In this document: positions 30,065-39,704 of the stretch, in pieces
Position numbering within the stretch: the first letter of the stretch is position 1
How the letters are laid out: the number at the start of each line of letters is the position of its first letter
Source: Amnibacterium sp.
Lineage (GTDB): Bacteria > Actinomycetota > Actinomycetes > Actinomycetales > Microbacteriaceae
Assembly (NCBI RefSeq): GCF_025463795.1
Contig: NZ_JAODBE010000038.1
Span: 1-44,981, forward strand
Length of the DNA: 44,981 nt
Direction of reading: 5' to 3'
The notes under the pieces: generated by a model
What the model was told of the DNA's origin: nothing
The model's input: only the letters and a program-made list of their open reading frames with translations
Databases searched by the model: none
Program-made: the position numbers and the translations under genes

Positions 30065-31294
30065 ATGACGGACGGCGTGGGGACCGCGGATGCGCCGTGG
30101 GCGGTCGGCCTGCTGGCCGAGAAGCTGAAGGGCTGGATCGACCGGCTCGGTCAGGTGTGGATCGAGGGTGAGATCACCCAGTGGGGTCCGCGCGGCCAGA
30201 ACGTCTACGGCAAGCTCAAGGACCTCGAGCGCGACGCCACCGTGTCGTTCCAGATCTGGTCGTCCGTGCGCGCGAGGCTCCCCGACGACCTGAAGCAGGG
30301 GGACCGGGTCGTGGCCCTCGTGAAGCCCGACTACTGGGTCAAGGGCGGCTCGCTCAGCATGCAGGTCTTCGCGATGCGCCATGTGGGCCTCGGCGACCTG
30401 CTCGAGCGCCTGGAGCAGCTGCGGCGACAGCTGGCGTCGGAGGGGCTCTTCTCCCCTGAGCGCAAGCGGCGCCTGCCGTTCCTGCCGGGCACGATCGGCC
30501 TCATCACCGGCAAGGACAGCGACGCCGAGAAGGACGTGCTCCGCAACGCCCAGCTGCGCTGGCCGAACGTGCGGTTCCGGGTCGTGCACGCCGCCGTGCA
30601 GGGCGACCGCACCGTGCCGGAGGTGCTGTCGGCGCTCCGGGACCTCGACGCGGATCCGGCCGTCGACGTCATCATCATCGCGCGGGGCGGCGGCGACTTC
30701 CAGAACCTCCTCGGCTTCAGCGACGAGCGGCTGGTGCGCGCCGTCGCGGCCGCGACCACCCCCGTCGTCAGCGCGATCGGCCACGAGGCCGACCGGCCGC
30801 TCCTCGACGAGGTGGCCGACCTGCGCGCCTCCACGCCGACCGACGCCGCGAAGCGCGTCGTGCCCGACGTGACCGAGGAGCTGAACCGGGTGCGCCAGGC
30901 GCGCACGCTGATGTTCTCCCGGATGACGCAGCGCCTCGCCCGCTCGACGGACGAGATCGCGGGTCTCCGCGCGCGCCGCGTGCTGTCCGAGGGCGACTGG
31001 ATCGTCACGGGGCGCGAGGACGAGCTCACCCGCTTCGTCGCGCGGGGCGCCGAGCTCGTCGAGCGCACCGTCGTGGCCGCCGAGAGCCGCCTCGCCGAGG
31101 CCCGTGGCCACCTGCGCGCGCTGTCGCCGCTGCGCACCCTCGACCGCGGCTACGCGATCGTGCTCACCGACGAGGGCACCGCGCTCCGGCACGTCGCCGA
31201 CGCCCCGGCCGGTCACCGTCTGACCGTCCGCGTCACCGACGGTGCGATCGCGGCCGTCAGCGAGGGCCCCGCGCCTGTCGGCGACCGCTCGTAG
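30065..31294 (+). CDS. xseA: Exodeoxyribonuclease VII large subunit
   Basis: 409 residues. N-terminal OB domain ([21 protein letters not shown]), then the catalytic region with [30 protein letters not shown] and [27 protein letters not shown], a coiled-coil segment, and the C-terminal [10 protein letters not shown]. With XseB it degrades single-stranded DNA to oligonucleotides. The ATG at 30065 follows GAGGGG. It is the first gene of a four-gene plus-strand run. Confidence 0.95.
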   Translation: MTDGVGTADAPWAVGLLAEKLKGWIDRLGQVWIEGEITQWGPRGQNVYGKLKDLERDATVSFQIWSSVRARLPDDLKQGDRVVALVKPDYWVKGGSLSMQVFAMRHVGLGDLLERLEQLRRQLASEGLFSPERKRRLPFLPGTIGLITGKDSDAEKDVLRNAQLRWPNVRFRVVHAAVQGDRTVPEVLSALRDLDADPAVDVIIIARGGGDFQNLLGFSDERLVRAVAAATTPVVSAIGHEADRPLLDEVADLRASTPTDAAKRVVPDVTEELNRVRQARTLMFSRMTQRLARSTDEIAGLRARRVLSEGDWIVTGREDELTRFVARGAELVERTVVAAESRLAEARGHLRALSPLRTLDRGYAIVLTDEGTALRHVADAPAGHRLTVRVTDGAIAAVSEGPAPVGDRS

Positions 31295-31297
31295 AAT
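31292..31297 (+). promoter_or_regulatory. Possible internal -10 TAGAAT before xseB
   Basis: TAGAAT overlaps the xseA stop codon and ends 7 nt before the xseB ATG. An internal leaderless promoter is possible, but simple read-through from xseA is enough. Confidence 0.25.
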
Positions 31298-31304
31298 CAC
31301 CGCC

Positions 31305-31628
31305 ATGAGCGACGCCCGCGACGATGACCTCGAGGTCCGCCTGATCGAGGTCGAGGAGACCGTCGAGGTGTCCACGGCCGCGCCCACCGACGACATCCCA
31401 GGGATGTCGGCAGCGCCGATCGACGACATCCAAGGGATGTCGTACGAAGCCGCGCGGGACGCGCTCGTCGCCGTCGTCGACCGGCTGGAGCGGGGCGGCA
31501 GCTCGCTCGAGGAGTCGCTGGCCCTCTGGGAGCGCGGCGAGGCGCTCGCCGCCCGCTGCGAGACCTGGCTGATCGGCGCCCGGGCTCGGCTCGACGCCGC
31601 GCGCAGCACCGCTCCCGTCGACGCGTGA
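31305..31628 (+). CDS. xseB: Exodeoxyribonuclease VII small subunit with an extra N-terminal segment
   Basis: 107 residues, compared with about 70-85 in most members. The conserved core begins at [41 protein letters not shown] (about residue 46) and is intact. The extra N-terminus is acidic and contains a tandem repeat, [18 protein letters not shown], encoded by two near-perfect DNA palindromes. The ATG is 10 bp after xseA. The stop overlaps the next GTG (GTGA). Confidence 0.9.
   Translation: MSDARDDDLEVRLIEVEETVEVSTAAPTDDIPGMSAAPIDDIQGMSYEAARDALVAVVDRLERGGSSLEESLALWERGEALAARCETWLIGARARLDAARSTAPVDA
31391..31442. repeat. Two copies of a 19-bp palindrome in the 5' part of xseB
   Basis: CGACATCCCAGGGATGTCG (31391-31409; 9-bp arms around one A) and CGACATCCAAGGGATGTCG (31424-31442; 8-bp arms), spaced exactly 33 bp (11 codons) apart so that the frame is kept. 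Confidence 0.75.
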
Positions 31629-32284
31629 GCGCGAAGCCCGCGCGCGTCGTCGCGGAGCTCGGCCGACCGGAGACGCCGGAGGAGACCGAGACGCGCGTCG
31701 CCGAGGGGCGGCGGCAGCGGCGGCAGCGGCAGAACGCCCGCAACCTCGCCTACTCGCTGATCGTCTGCGTCGGCCTCGTCGTCGTGATCGTGCTCGCCGT
31801 GCCGCGCGGCTCCCCACCGGCCCAGCCGCCGGTCGACTACCGATCGCTCGCGAGCCAGTCCGAGGACTCGGTCCACCACCCGCTGCTCGCGCCGGCGACG
31901 CCGGCCACCTGGAAGCCGAACGCCGCCGAGCTGCGCGCGGCGGACGGGGTCACCTCCTGGTACGTCGGCTTCGTGCTGCCGAAGAACGAGTTCCTCTCCT
32001 ACACCGAGGGGCTGAACGGCAACAGCACCTGGCTCGCGGATCAGCTCGCCTCGGCGCCTGCGGGCGGCACGACCACGATCGGCGGCCTGCCGTGGCGCGT
32101 GTACGACCAGCGCAGCCTCGGCGACGCGGCCGGCAACGTCGCCTACGCCCTGTCGACGCGCATCGGCACGACCGACCTCGTCGTCGCCGGTACCGCCACC
32201 CCGGCCGAGACACGCTCGCTCGCCGCCGCGCTCGCGGCGCAGGCGGCCGCGAAGGGCCTGACCGGAACGGCGACCGCCCCGTGA
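31625..32284 (+). CDS. DUF4245 domain membrane-anchored protein
   Basis: 219 residues from a GTG overlapping the xseB stop. A basic cytosolic N-terminus ([13 protein letters not shown]) is followed by one membrane helix ([20 protein letters not shown], about 40-60) and an extracytoplasmic domain of about 150 residues with [28 protein letters not shown] and [13 protein letters not shown]. This is the DUF4245 layout, an actinobacterial family of unknown role that is often found beside xseB or fumarase. Confidence 0.88.
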   Translation: MSAKPARVVAELGRPETPEETETRVAEGRRQRRQRQNARNLAYSLIVCVGLVVVIVLAVPRGSPPAQPPVDYRSLASQSEDSVHHPLLAPATPATWKPNAAELRAADGVTSWYVGFVLPKNEFLSYTEGLNGNSTWLADQLASAPAGGTTTIGGLPWRVYDQRSLGDAAGNVAYALSTRIGTTDLVVAGTATPAETRSLAAALAAQAAAKGLTGTATAP

Positions 32285-32904
32285 CCGCCCCGTCGCCCTC
32301 CGACGCCTGGCAGCGGCTCGCGGAGGGCAACACCCGCTTCCTCGTCGGCCAGCCGGACCACCCGCGGCAGGACGTCGAGACGCGGTCGAGGCTGGCGGCG
32401 TCGCAGACGCCGCTCGCCGCCTTCTTCGGCTGCAGCGACTCCCGGGTCGCCGCCGAGATCCTCTTCGATCAGGGCCTCGGCGACCTGTTCGTCGTGCGCA
32501 ACGCCGGCCACATCGTCTCCGACGCCGCCGTGGCCAGCCTCGAGTACGCCGTCGCCGTGCTCGCGACCCCGGTCGTCGTCGTGCTCGCCCACGACCGGTG
32601 CGGCGCCGTCACGGCCGCGGTGGACGCGGAGTCGCCGGACGCACCCGCACTGCCACCGCTCATCGCCGCGCACGTGGCGCACATCCGCCCCGCGATCGAC
32701 GCCGTACGGCGCGCGCACCCCGATGAACCGGTCGACGCCGCCGACGTGATCGGCGCCCATCTCGAGGCGACCGTGGCCGAGCTGCTGCGGGCGTCGGAGC
32801 TGATCTCCGCCGCGGTCGCCGACGGTAGCCTGGCGGTGATCGGCGCGCAGTACCGGCTGGCCGAGGGGCGCGTGGAGCGCCGCGTCGCGGTCGGCCTCGC
32901 GTAG
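32281..32904 (+). CDS. Beta-carbonic anhydrase
   Basis: 207 residues from a GTG overlapping the DUF4245 stop. Zinc ligands and dyad: CSDSR (C51, D53, R55), then LAHDRCGAV (H104, C107). FVVRNAGHIV and SLEYAV are also typical. It interconverts CO2 and bicarbonate in the cytosol, supplying carboxylases. It completes the xseA-xseB-DUF4245-carbonic anhydrase run. Confidence 0.94.
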   Translation: MTAPSPSDAWQRLAEGNTRFLVGQPDHPRQDVETRSRLAASQTPLAAFFGCSDSRVAAEILFDQGLGDLFVVRNAGHIVSDAAVASLEYAVAVLATPVVVVLAHDRCGAVTAAVDAESPDAPALPPLIAAHVAHIRPAIDAVRRAHPDEPVDAADVIGAHLEATVAELLRASELISAAVADGSLAVIGAQYRLAEGRVERRVAVGLA

Positions 32905-32931
32905 CGCGCACCCGGACGTCGAAGGAGCCGT

Positions 32932-34323
32932 ATGACCGGCGAGTACCGCATCGAGCACGACACAATGGGCGAGGTCCGCGTGCCGGCGGACGCCCTCTGG
33001 GCGGCGCAGACCCAGCGCGCCGTGGAGAACTTCCCGGTGTCGGGGCACGGGCTCGAGGACGCGCAGATCGTGGCCCTCGCGCGGATCAAGCGGGCCGCCG
33101 CACTCGTGAACGGCGAGCTCGGCGTGCTGCAGCAGGACGTGGTCGACGCCATCGTGGGGGCGGCCGACGAGGTGGTCGCAGGCCGGCACCTCGACCAGTT
33201 CCCGATCGACGTCTACCAGACCGGCAGCGGCACCTCCTCGAACATGAACATGAACGAGGTGCTGGCGGCGCTCGCGTCGCAGCGCCTCGGGCGGTCCGTG
33301 CATCCGAACGACGCGGTCAACGCGTCCCAGTCGTCCAACGACGTCTTCCCGACGTCGGTGCATCTCGCGTCGACCGAGGCGATGCTCGGCGATCTCGTGC
33401 CGGCGCTCGAGCACCTGGCCGCCGCGCTCGAGCGCCGCGCAGGTGAGTGGGGGTCGCTCGTGAAGCCCGGCCGCACCCACCTCATGGACGCCACGCCGGT
33501 CACCTTCGGCCAGGAGTTCGGCGGCTACGCGCGGCAGATCCGGCTCGGCATCGCGCGCATCCGCTCCGCCGTCCCGCGCCTCGCCGAGGTGCCGCTCGGC
33601 GGCACCGCGACCGGCACCGGCATCAACACCCCGGCCGGCTTCTCCCCGAAGGTCATCGCGATCCTGGCCGAGACCACCGGCCTGCCGATCACGGAGGCGC
33701 TCGACCACTTCGAGGCCCAGGGCGCCCGCGACGGGCTCGTCGAGGCCTCCGGCGCACTGCGCGTGCTCGCGGTGAGCCTCACGAAGATCTGCAACGACCT
33801 CCGATGGATGGGCTCCGGGCCGAACACCGGCCTCGGCGAGCTCCACATCCCCGACCTGCAGCCGGGGTCGTCGATCATGCCCGGCAAGGTGAACCCCGTC
33901 ATCCCCGAGGCGGCGCTCATGGTCGCGGCCCGGGTCGTCGGCAACGACGCCACCATCGCCTGGGCAGGCGCCTCCGGCGTCTTCGAGCTGAACGTCGCGA
34001 TCCCGGTCATGGGGACCGCGCTGCTCGAGTCGACGCGGCTGCTCGCGAACGTGTCGCGACTGCTCGCCGACAAGGTCGTCGACGGCCTCACCGTCAACGT
34101 GGAGCGGGCGCGGGCCCTGGCCGAGTCGTCGCCCTCGATCGTCACCCCGCTGAACCGGGTGATCGGGTACGAGGCCGCCGCGAAGGTGGCCAAGCACGCG
34201 GTGGCGGAAGGGGTCACCGTGCGGCAGGCGGTGATCGACCTCGGGTTCGTCGATCGCGGCGAGGTCACCGAGGAGCAGCTCGACACGGCGCTCGACGTCC
34301 TGTCGATGACGCACCCCGGATGA
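32932..34323 (+). CDS. fumC: Class II fumarate hydratase
   Basis: 463 residues. Start [23 protein letters not shown] with GAAGGAG upstream. Signature [15 protein letters not shown] (catalytic Ser loop), [16 protein letters not shown], and [14 protein letters not shown]. It hydrates fumarate to malate in the citric acid cycle. The length is normal for the oxygen-stable FumC type. Confidence 0.95.
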   Translation: MTGEYRIEHDTMGEVRVPADALWAAQTQRAVENFPVSGHGLEDAQIVALARIKRAAALVNGELGVLQQDVVDAIVGAADEVVAGRHLDQFPIDVYQTGSGTSSNMNMNEVLAALASQRLGRSVHPNDAVNASQSSNDVFPTSVHLASTEAMLGDLVPALEHLAAALERRAGEWGSLVKPGRTHLMDATPVTFGQEFGGYARQIRLGIARIRSAVPRLAEVPLGGTATGTGINTPAGFSPKVIAILAETTGLPITEALDHFEAQGARDGLVEASGALRVLAVSLTKICNDLRWMGSGPNTGLGELHIPDLQPGSSIMPGKVNPVIPEAALMVAARVVGNDATIAWAGASGVFELNVAIPVMGTALLESTRLLANVSRLLADKVVDGLTVNVERARALAESSPSIVTPLNRVIGYEAAAKVAKHAVAEGVTVRQAVIDLGFVDRGEVTEEQLDTALDVLSMTHPG

Positions 34324-34368
34324 GCCGGGCCGCGAAGGGGTAGCGTCCGACCCGACAGGGAGGTCGCC

Positions 34369-35085
34369 GTGGCCGAATCCGATCCGCTCAGGGCGATCCT
34401 GATCAACTGCTCCATCACGCCGCGGAAGGCCGACTCCCACACCCAGCGGCTGCTGAACCGGGTCGCGGGGGTGCTCGAGGCCGAGGGCGTCGACGTGACG
34501 CACGTGTACGCGCTCGAGCACGCCATCGCCACCGGGATGCTCGAGGACGGGGCCGTCGTCGGGCTCGAGGACGAGTGGCCCGGCATCGAGGAGCGGGTCC
34601 TCGCCTCGGACATCCTCGTGCTCGGCACGCCGATCTGGCTCGGCCAGAAGTCGAGCGTCGCGACGCGCGTGATCGAGCGGATGTACGCCTCGAGCGGGCG
34701 CCGCAACGATCGCGGCCAGTGGCTCTACTACGGCCGGACGGCGGGCTGCGTGGTCACCGGCAACGAGGACGGCGTCAAGCACTGCGCCATGGACCTGCTC
34801 TACGCCCTGCAGCACATCGGCTACATGATCCCGCCTCAGGCCGACTGCGGCTGGATCGGGGAGGCCGGACCAGGACCCAGCTACGGCGATCGGCTGCCGG
34901 GCGGCGGCCCCCCGGTGGGCTACGACAACGACTTCACGAACCGCAACGCCACCTACATGGCCTGGAACCTCATGCACACCGCGCGGATGCTCCGCGCCGC
35001 AGGCGGGCTGCCCGCGGTCGGCAACACCACGGAGGGCTGGGAGCACGTCAGCAACGCCAAGGACCAGAATCCCGAGTACCGCTGA
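34369..35085 (+). CDS. Flavodoxin-like NAD(P)H-dependent FMN reductase family protein
   Basis: 238 residues from a GTG with GGGAGG 5 nt upstream. The N-terminal flavodoxin fold shows AILINCSITPRKADSHTQRL (phosphate-binding loop) and LVLGTPIWLGQKSS, the second FMN contact. The C-terminal third (GPGPSYGDRLPGGGPPVGYDNDFTNRNATYMAWNLMH) is shared with a subgroup annotated as flavodoxin or NADPH-dependent FMN reductases. A likely -10 TAGCGT lies about 30 nt upstream. The electron acceptor is unknown. Confidence 0.85.
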   Translation: MAESDPLRAILINCSITPRKADSHTQRLLNRVAGVLEAEGVDVTHVYALEHAIATGMLEDGAVVGLEDEWPGIEERVLASDILVLGTPIWLGQKSSVATRVIERMYASSGRRNDRGQWLYYGRTAGCVVTGNEDGVKHCAMDLLYALQHIGYMIPPQADCGWIGEAGPGPSYGDRLPGGGPPVGYDNDFTNRNATYMAWNLMHTARMLRAAGGLPAVGNTTEGWEHVSNAKDQNPEYR

Positions 35086-35109
35086 CCGGCGGGGACGGGA
35101 AGGGGCCTC

Positions 35110-36048
35110 ATGCGTGCGATCCAGGTGACGGAGTTCGGCGGACCCGAGGTCCTCGTGGTCCGCGACGTCCCCGAGCCGGTGCCCGGCCCCGGCCAGGTGC
35201 TCGTCGAGGTCGAGGCCGCCGGGGTGAACTTCGCCGAGACGATGCAGACGAGGGACGCCTACGTGCAGCGCACGACGCTGCCGTTCGTCCCCGGCTCCGA
35301 GATCGTCGGTCGCACCTCCGACGGCCGCCGGCTGCTCGGGTTCTCGAGCTCCGGCGCCTATGCGGAGCGTGCGCTGCTTTACGAGCGCTCGGCGGTACCG
35401 CTGCCCGACGGCGTGCCGGCCGGGGTCGCGCTCTCCCTGCTCGTGCAGGGCGCCACGGCTGCGATGGTGCTGCGGGACGTCGGCCGGCTGGCCGCCGGCG
35501 ACACCGTGCTCGTGCACTCGGGCGCGGGTGGGGTGGGCAGCCTCGCGATCCAGCTCGCGCGCCGCTGGGGTGCGGGCCATCTCGTCGCCACCGCCTCGAC
35601 CGAGCGGAAGCGTTCGCTGGCGCTGCGGCTCGGCGCCGACGAGGCCGTCGACTCCGGCGCCCCCGACCTCGAGGCGGCGCTGCGGTCCGCCGCCGGGAAC
35701 CGGCGATACGACCTCGTCCTCGACGGCGTCGCGGGCGCCGCCTTCGACGCCGGATTGAAGGTGCTGAACCGGCGGGGTCGCATCGTCGTCTACGGAGCGG
35801 CGGGTGGGGATCCGTCGGCGCGGGTGGATCCGGTGGCACTGATCGGCGGCAGCCGCACGGTCGCCGGCTTCTGGCTCGTCGACCACCTCGACCGCGTGCC
35901 CTCCGTCGTCGGCGAGCTGCTCGGCCTCGTCGCCGAGGGCGTGCTGCAGCCGATCGTCGGCGGCTCCTACTCCCTCGAGGACGCGGCGCAGGCCCATGAG
36001 GACCTCGCCGGCCGCCGGACGGAGGGAAAGCTCGTCCTCACGCCCTGA
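35110..36048 (+). CDS. Quinone oxidoreductase-like MDR family protein
   Basis: 312 residues. [34 protein letters not shown] is the zeta-crystallin/QOR opening. The dinucleotide loop is [22 protein letters not shown]. Structural zinc cysteines are absent, as expected for QOR. It probably reduces quinones or enones with NADPH. GGAAGGGG precedes the ATG. Its end overlaps the convergent ureohydrolase gene by 11 bp. Confidence 0.9.
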   Translation: MRAIQVTEFGGPEVLVVRDVPEPVPGPGQVLVEVEAAGVNFAETMQTRDAYVQRTTLPFVPGSEIVGRTSDGRRLLGFSSSGAYAERALLYERSAVPLPDGVPAGVALSLLVQGATAAMVLRDVGRLAAGDTVLVHSGAGGVGSLAIQLARRWGAGHLVATASTERKRSLALRLGADEAVDSGAPDLEAALRSAAGNRRYDLVLDGVAGAAFDAGLKVLNRRGRIVVYGAAGGDPSARVDPVALIGGSRTVAGFWLVDHLDRVPSVVGELLGLVAEGVLQPIVGGSYSLEDAAQAHEDLAGRRTEGKLVLTP

Positions 36049-36988
36049 CGGGCCGCTCCCCCATCGCGGAGACGATCTCGTACGCGACGTGCGACGCCGC
36101 GATCCCGGTCACCTGCGCGTGGTCGTACGCGGGCGCGACCTCGACGACGTCCGCGCCGACGAGGCGCAGCGTGGCGAGAGCGCGGATCATCCGCAGCAGC
36201 TCGCGGCTCGTCAGCCCGCCCGCTTCCGGCGTGCCGGTGCCCGGGGCGTGCGCCGGATCGAGCACGTCGATGTCGATCGAGAGGTAGACGGGCGCGTTCC
36301 CGATGCGGCGGCGCATCCGCTCGATCGCCGCCGGGACCCCCTCGGTCTCGATGTCGACGCTCGAGACGATCGCGAAGCCGAGCCGCTCGTCGTCGCGGAG
36401 GTCCTCGCGGTCGTAGAGCGGACCGCGGATGCCGACGTGCAGGCTCGCGGTGCGGTCGATCAGCCCCTCCTCGGACGCCCGGCGGAACGGGGTGCCGTGC
36501 GTGACCGCCGCGCCGAAGTAGGTGTCCCACGTGTCGAGGTGGGCGTCGAAGTGGACCACCGCGACAGGACCGTGCCGCCTGGCGGCGGAGCGCAGCAGCG
36601 GGAGGGCGATGGTGTGGTCGCCCCCGATCGTGACGAGCCGGGTGCCGCCCTCGGTCAGCGCCGTGGCCGCACGCTCGATCTCGGCCACCGCCTCCCCGAT
36701 GTCGAAGGGGTTCACCGCGATGTCCCCCGCGTCCACCACCTGCTGGACCGCGAAGGGCGAGACGTCCTGCGCCGGGTTGTACGGCCGCAGCAGCCGGGAC
36801 GCCTCTCGGACGTGCGCCGGGCCGAACCGGGCGCCGGGGCGGTAGCTCACGCCGCTGTCGAACGGGACCCCGACGACGGCGATGTCCGCGTGCTCGACGT
36901 CCTCGATCCGGGGCAGGCGGGCGAAGGTCGCGATGCCGGCGTACCGGGGCGAGCGGCTCGCGTCCGCGGGTCCGATGGGGTCCGTCAT
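36038..36988 (-). CDS. Ureohydrolase (agmatinase/arginase superfamily)
   Basis: 316 residues. The manganese-site motifs are complete: [19 protein letters not shown] and [36 protein letters not shown] and THGTPFRRA resemble agmatinase and guanidino-acid hydrolases more than arginase. It would release urea from a guanidino compound. The start overlaps the SnoaL-like gene's stop (ATGA) and the operon begins with an NCS1 permease, so the substrate is probably imported. Agmatine, guanidinobutyrate, guanidine or a purine breakdown product are all possible; sequence alone does not decide. Confidence 0.88.
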   Translation of the reverse strand: MTDPIGPADASRSPRYAGIATFARLPRIEDVEHADIAVVGVPFDSGVSYRPGARFGPAHVREASRLLRPYNPAQDVSPFAVQQVVDAGDIAVNPFDIGEAVAEIERAATALTEGGTRLVTIGGDHTIALPLLRSAARRHGPVAVVHFDAHLDTWDTYFGAAVTHGTPFRRASEEGLIDRTASLHVGIRGPLYDREDLRDDERLGFAIVSSVDIETEGVPAAIERMRRRIGNAPVYLSIDIDVLDPAHAPGTGTPEAGGLTSRELLRMIRALATLRLVGADVVEVAPAYDHAQVTGIAASHVAYEIVSAMGERPVRA

Positions 36989-37401
36989 CCGTGCTCCTCC
37001 TCGTCGGGTCGGGGTGACAGGTGCTCGTGCACGGCGAGCCAGGCCGATCCGCGCCGCTGGAGGACGATGGTCTCCCGCTCGCGCACCGTCTCGCGCACGC
37101 CGCCGAGCTCGAGGTCCGTCGTCACGTCGTGCACGAACACCGCGGCGTCGCCGAGCAGCTGCACCACCGCGTCGCGGCTCTCGCAGCCGTGCACGTGGAA
37201 GCCGTCCTCCGCCTCCCACCGGCGCCACAGCCGCTCGTAGGCGCCACGGTCCGGCAGCCGCTCCGGCGTCGTGTGGAAGACGAACGTCGCATCGGGCGCG
37301 AAGGCGGCGAAGTACGCGGCGGCGTCGTGCGCGCCGAAGGCGGCGACGAGCTCGGCGGCCGCGCGCAGGACCGCCCCCTCGTCGGACGTCGGCTCAGCCA
37401 A
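36985..37401 (-). CDS. SnoaL-like/NTF2-fold protein (SgcJ/DUF4440 type)
   Basis: 138 residues starting at a TTG (37401) that overlaps the permease stop by 8 nt; no better start exists in the frame. The helix [35 protein letters not shown] and the strands [18 protein letters not shown] and [22 protein letters not shown] are typical of this cone-shaped fold. Members are small-molecule isomerases, hydrolases or binding proteins. Coupling to both neighbours points to a role in the same pathway. Confidence 0.82.
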   Translation of the reverse strand: MAEPTSDEGAVLRAAAELVAAFGAHDAAAYFAAFAPDATFVFHTTPERLPDRGAYERLWRRWEAEDGFHVHGCESRDAVVQLLGDAAVFVHDVTTDLELGGVRETVRERETIVLQRRGSAWLAVHEHLSPRPDEEEHG

Positions 37402-38956
37402 GCGTCTTCGCCCGCCGGACGGCCGCGCGGGCGGCGGCGGACGCATGGTCCTGCTCGATCGGCTGCGGCGTGCCGGGTCGGCTCGGCACCAGGCGCGGGC
37501 CGTCCGGGCCGAAGACGTAGTCGGGCTCGGGGAAGATCCAGAGCGCCGCGACGTAGAGCACGGCGGCGGTGACGATGCCGCTGAGCAGACTGAGGTCGAT
37601 CCCGCCGGCGAGGTCCCGGAACGGTCCGACGACGATGGGCGGGTAGTTCGAGAACAGCAGGCCGACCACCGCCGCCACCAGCCAGGCGATGAGGCCCCGC
37701 CAGTTGATCCCGGCCCGGAACCAGTACCGGCCGCCGGTCTCACCGCGGTTGAAGACCTGGAGGTCGCGCTCGTCGTACCAGCCGCGATGGGTGAAGTAGG
37801 CGATGGCCAGGATGATCATCCACGGGGTCGTGGTGACGACGATCGCCCCCACGAAGGCGTTGACCGCCCCGAGCAGGTCGAAGACCAGGCGTCCGACGAG
37901 GATGAACAGGAACGCCAGGGTGCCGATCCCGATCGTCGCCTGCACCCGCGTGAAGCGCGGGAACACCGAGGAGAAGTCGAGGCCCGTGCCGTACAGCGAC
38001 GTGGTGCCGGTGGAGAGGCCGCCGAGGAACGCCACGACGATCAGCACGATCGCGTACCAGAGCGGCGACGCCTGCACGAGCCCGACGACGTAGTCGACCT
38101 TCCCCGACACGAGGGTCGCGGTCGCGACGCCGAAGAGGAACGGGATGAGCGACGCGCCCTGCCCGAGCAGGGTGGCGCCGACCAGCCGCCGGGTCGACGT
38201 GCCCTTCGGGATGTAGCGCGACCAGTCGCCGAGGAACGCACCGAACGAGATCGGATTGCTCATCACGATGAGCGCGGCGAGGATGAACGTCGGCCAGAAG
38301 CCGCCGAGCGCGTAGTGCGACGGTCCCGGGTCGTAGCCGGCGTCGAAGGTGCCGGCGAACGCGACGATCGCGAGCAGGAACAGGATCGTGTTCGCGATCA
38401 CGGCCACCTTGTTCACGAACAGCATGAACTGGTAGCCGTAGACGACCACGACGATCACGAGCGCCCCGATGAGGGCGTAGACCACGGAGCGGAGCAGCGG
38501 CGAGTCCGGTACCCCCGCCAGGCGGCCGAGGGCGCCGACGATCGCGTCGCCGCTGACCCACACGGAGATCGAGTAGAAGGCGATCGCGGTGAGCAGGGAG
38601 AGGAACGAGCCGACCACCCGGCCGCGCACGCCGACATGCGCTCCGGAGGACACGGCGTTGTTCGTGCCCGTGCGCGGCCCGAACAGGCCCATGGGCGCGA
38701 GGATCAGCGCCCCGACGGCCACGCCGAGGAGCGTGGCGAGCACCGCCTGCCAGAACGAGAGGCCGAGCGCGATCGGGAAGGTGCCGAGCAGCACGGTGGC
38801 GAACGTGTTCGCGCCGCCGAACTGGATGCGGAAGAGGTCGAGCGGCCGGGAGGTGCGCTCCGCGTCGGGGATGGTGTCGACGCCGTGCTGCTCGACCTCG
38901 GTGATGCGGGGCGGCGGGGTGGTCGGAGCAGATGCGGTGCGAGCGTCGTTGCTCAT
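37394..38956 (-). CDS. NCS1 family permease (cytosine/purine/hydantoin type)
   Basis: 520 residues, about 12 membrane helices. TSRPLDLFRIQFGGANTFATVLLG is the family opening. GTNNAVSSGAHVGVRGRVVG and FGAFLGDWSRYIPKGTSTRR match the conserved NCS1 loops near helices 2-3 and 6-7. NCS1 carriers move nucleobases, allantoin, hydantoins, thiamine precursors and related N-rich compounds with H+ or Na+. GAGGAAGG precedes the ATG. It is the first gene of the permease-SnoaL-ureohydrolase operon, divergent from the cyclase gene. Confidence 0.9.
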   Translation of the reverse strand: MSNDARTASAPTTPPPRITEVEQHGVDTIPDAERTSRPLDLFRIQFGGANTFATVLLGTFPIALGLSFWQAVLATLLGVAVGALILAPMGLFGPRTGTNNAVSSGAHVGVRGRVVGSFLSLLTAIAFYSISVWVSGDAIVGALGRLAGVPDSPLLRSVVYALIGALVIVVVVYGYQFMLFVNKVAVIANTILFLLAIVAFAGTFDAGYDPGPSHYALGGFWPTFILAALIVMSNPISFGAFLGDWSRYIPKGTSTRRLVGATLLGQGASLIPFLFGVATATLVSGKVDYVVGLVQASPLWYAIVLIVVAFLGGLSTGTTSLYGTGLDFSSVFPRFTRVQATIGIGTLAFLFILVGRLVFDLLGAVNAFVGAIVVTTTPWMIILAIAYFTHRGWYDERDLQVFNRGETGGRYWFRAGINWRGLIAWLVAAVVGLLFSNYPPIVVGPFRDLAGGIDLSLLSGIVTAAVLYVAALWIFPEPDYVFGPDGPRLVPSRPGTPQPIEQDHASAAARAAVRRAKTLG

Positions 38957-39034
38957 CGGAGCCTTCCTCGAGTGCGGCCGAAGATCGCGGGAGAGCGTAT
39001 CGCGAATGTGTCCCCTGAGCGAAGATGGTTGACC
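38957..39034. promoter_or_regulatory. Divergent promoter region, NCS1 operon / cyclase gene
   Basis: 78 bp between the two starts. It must hold both promoters and is the likely target of the nearby XRE-cupin regulator. I see no clear long palindrome. Confidence 0.4.
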
Positions 39035-39700
39035 GTGGCGATACTCGACCTGATCGATCTCTCCGTCCCTCTGCGCGAGGGGATCCAGACCTACCCCGGC
39101 GATCCGCAGCTCGCGTTCTCGCCGCACAGCACCGTCGGGCGCGACGGCTTCAACCTCCTCAACGTGCACATGGGAACTCAGACGGGCACGCACGTGGACG
39201 CGCCCTTCCACTTCGAGGACGACGCCCCCACCCTGGACGCCCTGCCGCTCTCGCGGTTCCTCGGTCCGGGTGTCGTCGCCGATGTGCGGGAGGTCGGTGC
39301 CCGCAACCCGGTCACGCGGAAGCACCTCGCCGGCGCGCTCGCGGCGGTGCGGCCCGGCACGATCGTGCTGCTGCACACCGGCTGGAGCCGGCACTTCGGC
39401 ACGGAGCGGTACTTCGACCATCCGTACCTGGACGCCGACGCGTGCCGCGCCCTGCTCGACGCCGGGGTGCGCACGATCGGGATCGACGCGATCAACCTCG
39501 ACGAGACGCCCGACGACGACCATCCGGGCGTCGGCTTCCCGGTGCACCACCTGATCGCGCAGGCCGCCGGCGTGATCTGCGAGAACCTCACCAACCTCGG
39601 CGCGATCCGCTCGGCGCATCCGACGGTGTCGCTGCTGCCGATCGCCTTCGCCGGCACGGACGGCGCGCCCGTGCGTGCGGTCGCCTACGAGGAGCGCTGA
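39035..39700 (+). CDS. Cyclase family metal-dependent hydrolase (kynurenine formamidase-like)
   Basis: 221 residues from a GTG (a TTG two codons upstream is the alternative). The start MAILDLIDLSVPLREGIQTYPGDP and the metal motif GTQTGTHVDAPFHF (about 47-60) define the cyclase/KynB family. Members hydrolyse N-formylkynurenine, isatin or other cyclic amides. No tryptophan-pathway genes are nearby, and the divergent NCS1/ureohydrolase operon suggests an N-containing ring or amide substrate. The gene ends 4 bp before the convergent regulator. Confidence 0.87.
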   Translation: MAILDLIDLSVPLREGIQTYPGDPQLAFSPHSTVGRDGFNLLNVHMGTQTGTHVDAPFHFEDDAPTLDALPLSRFLGPGVVADVREVGARNPVTRKHLAGALAAVRPGTIVLLHTGWSRHFGTERYFDHPYLDADACRALLDAGVRTIGIDAINLDETPDDDHPGVGFPVHHLIAQAAGVICENLTNLGAIRSAHPTVSLLPIAFAGTDGAPVRAVAYEER

Positions 39701-39704
39701 CCGC

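Noticed and set aside
32143-35997. 1284-aa minus-strand ORF
   Set aside because: Covers carbonic anhydrase, fumC and two oxidoreductase genes in antisense; no domain is recognisable in it.
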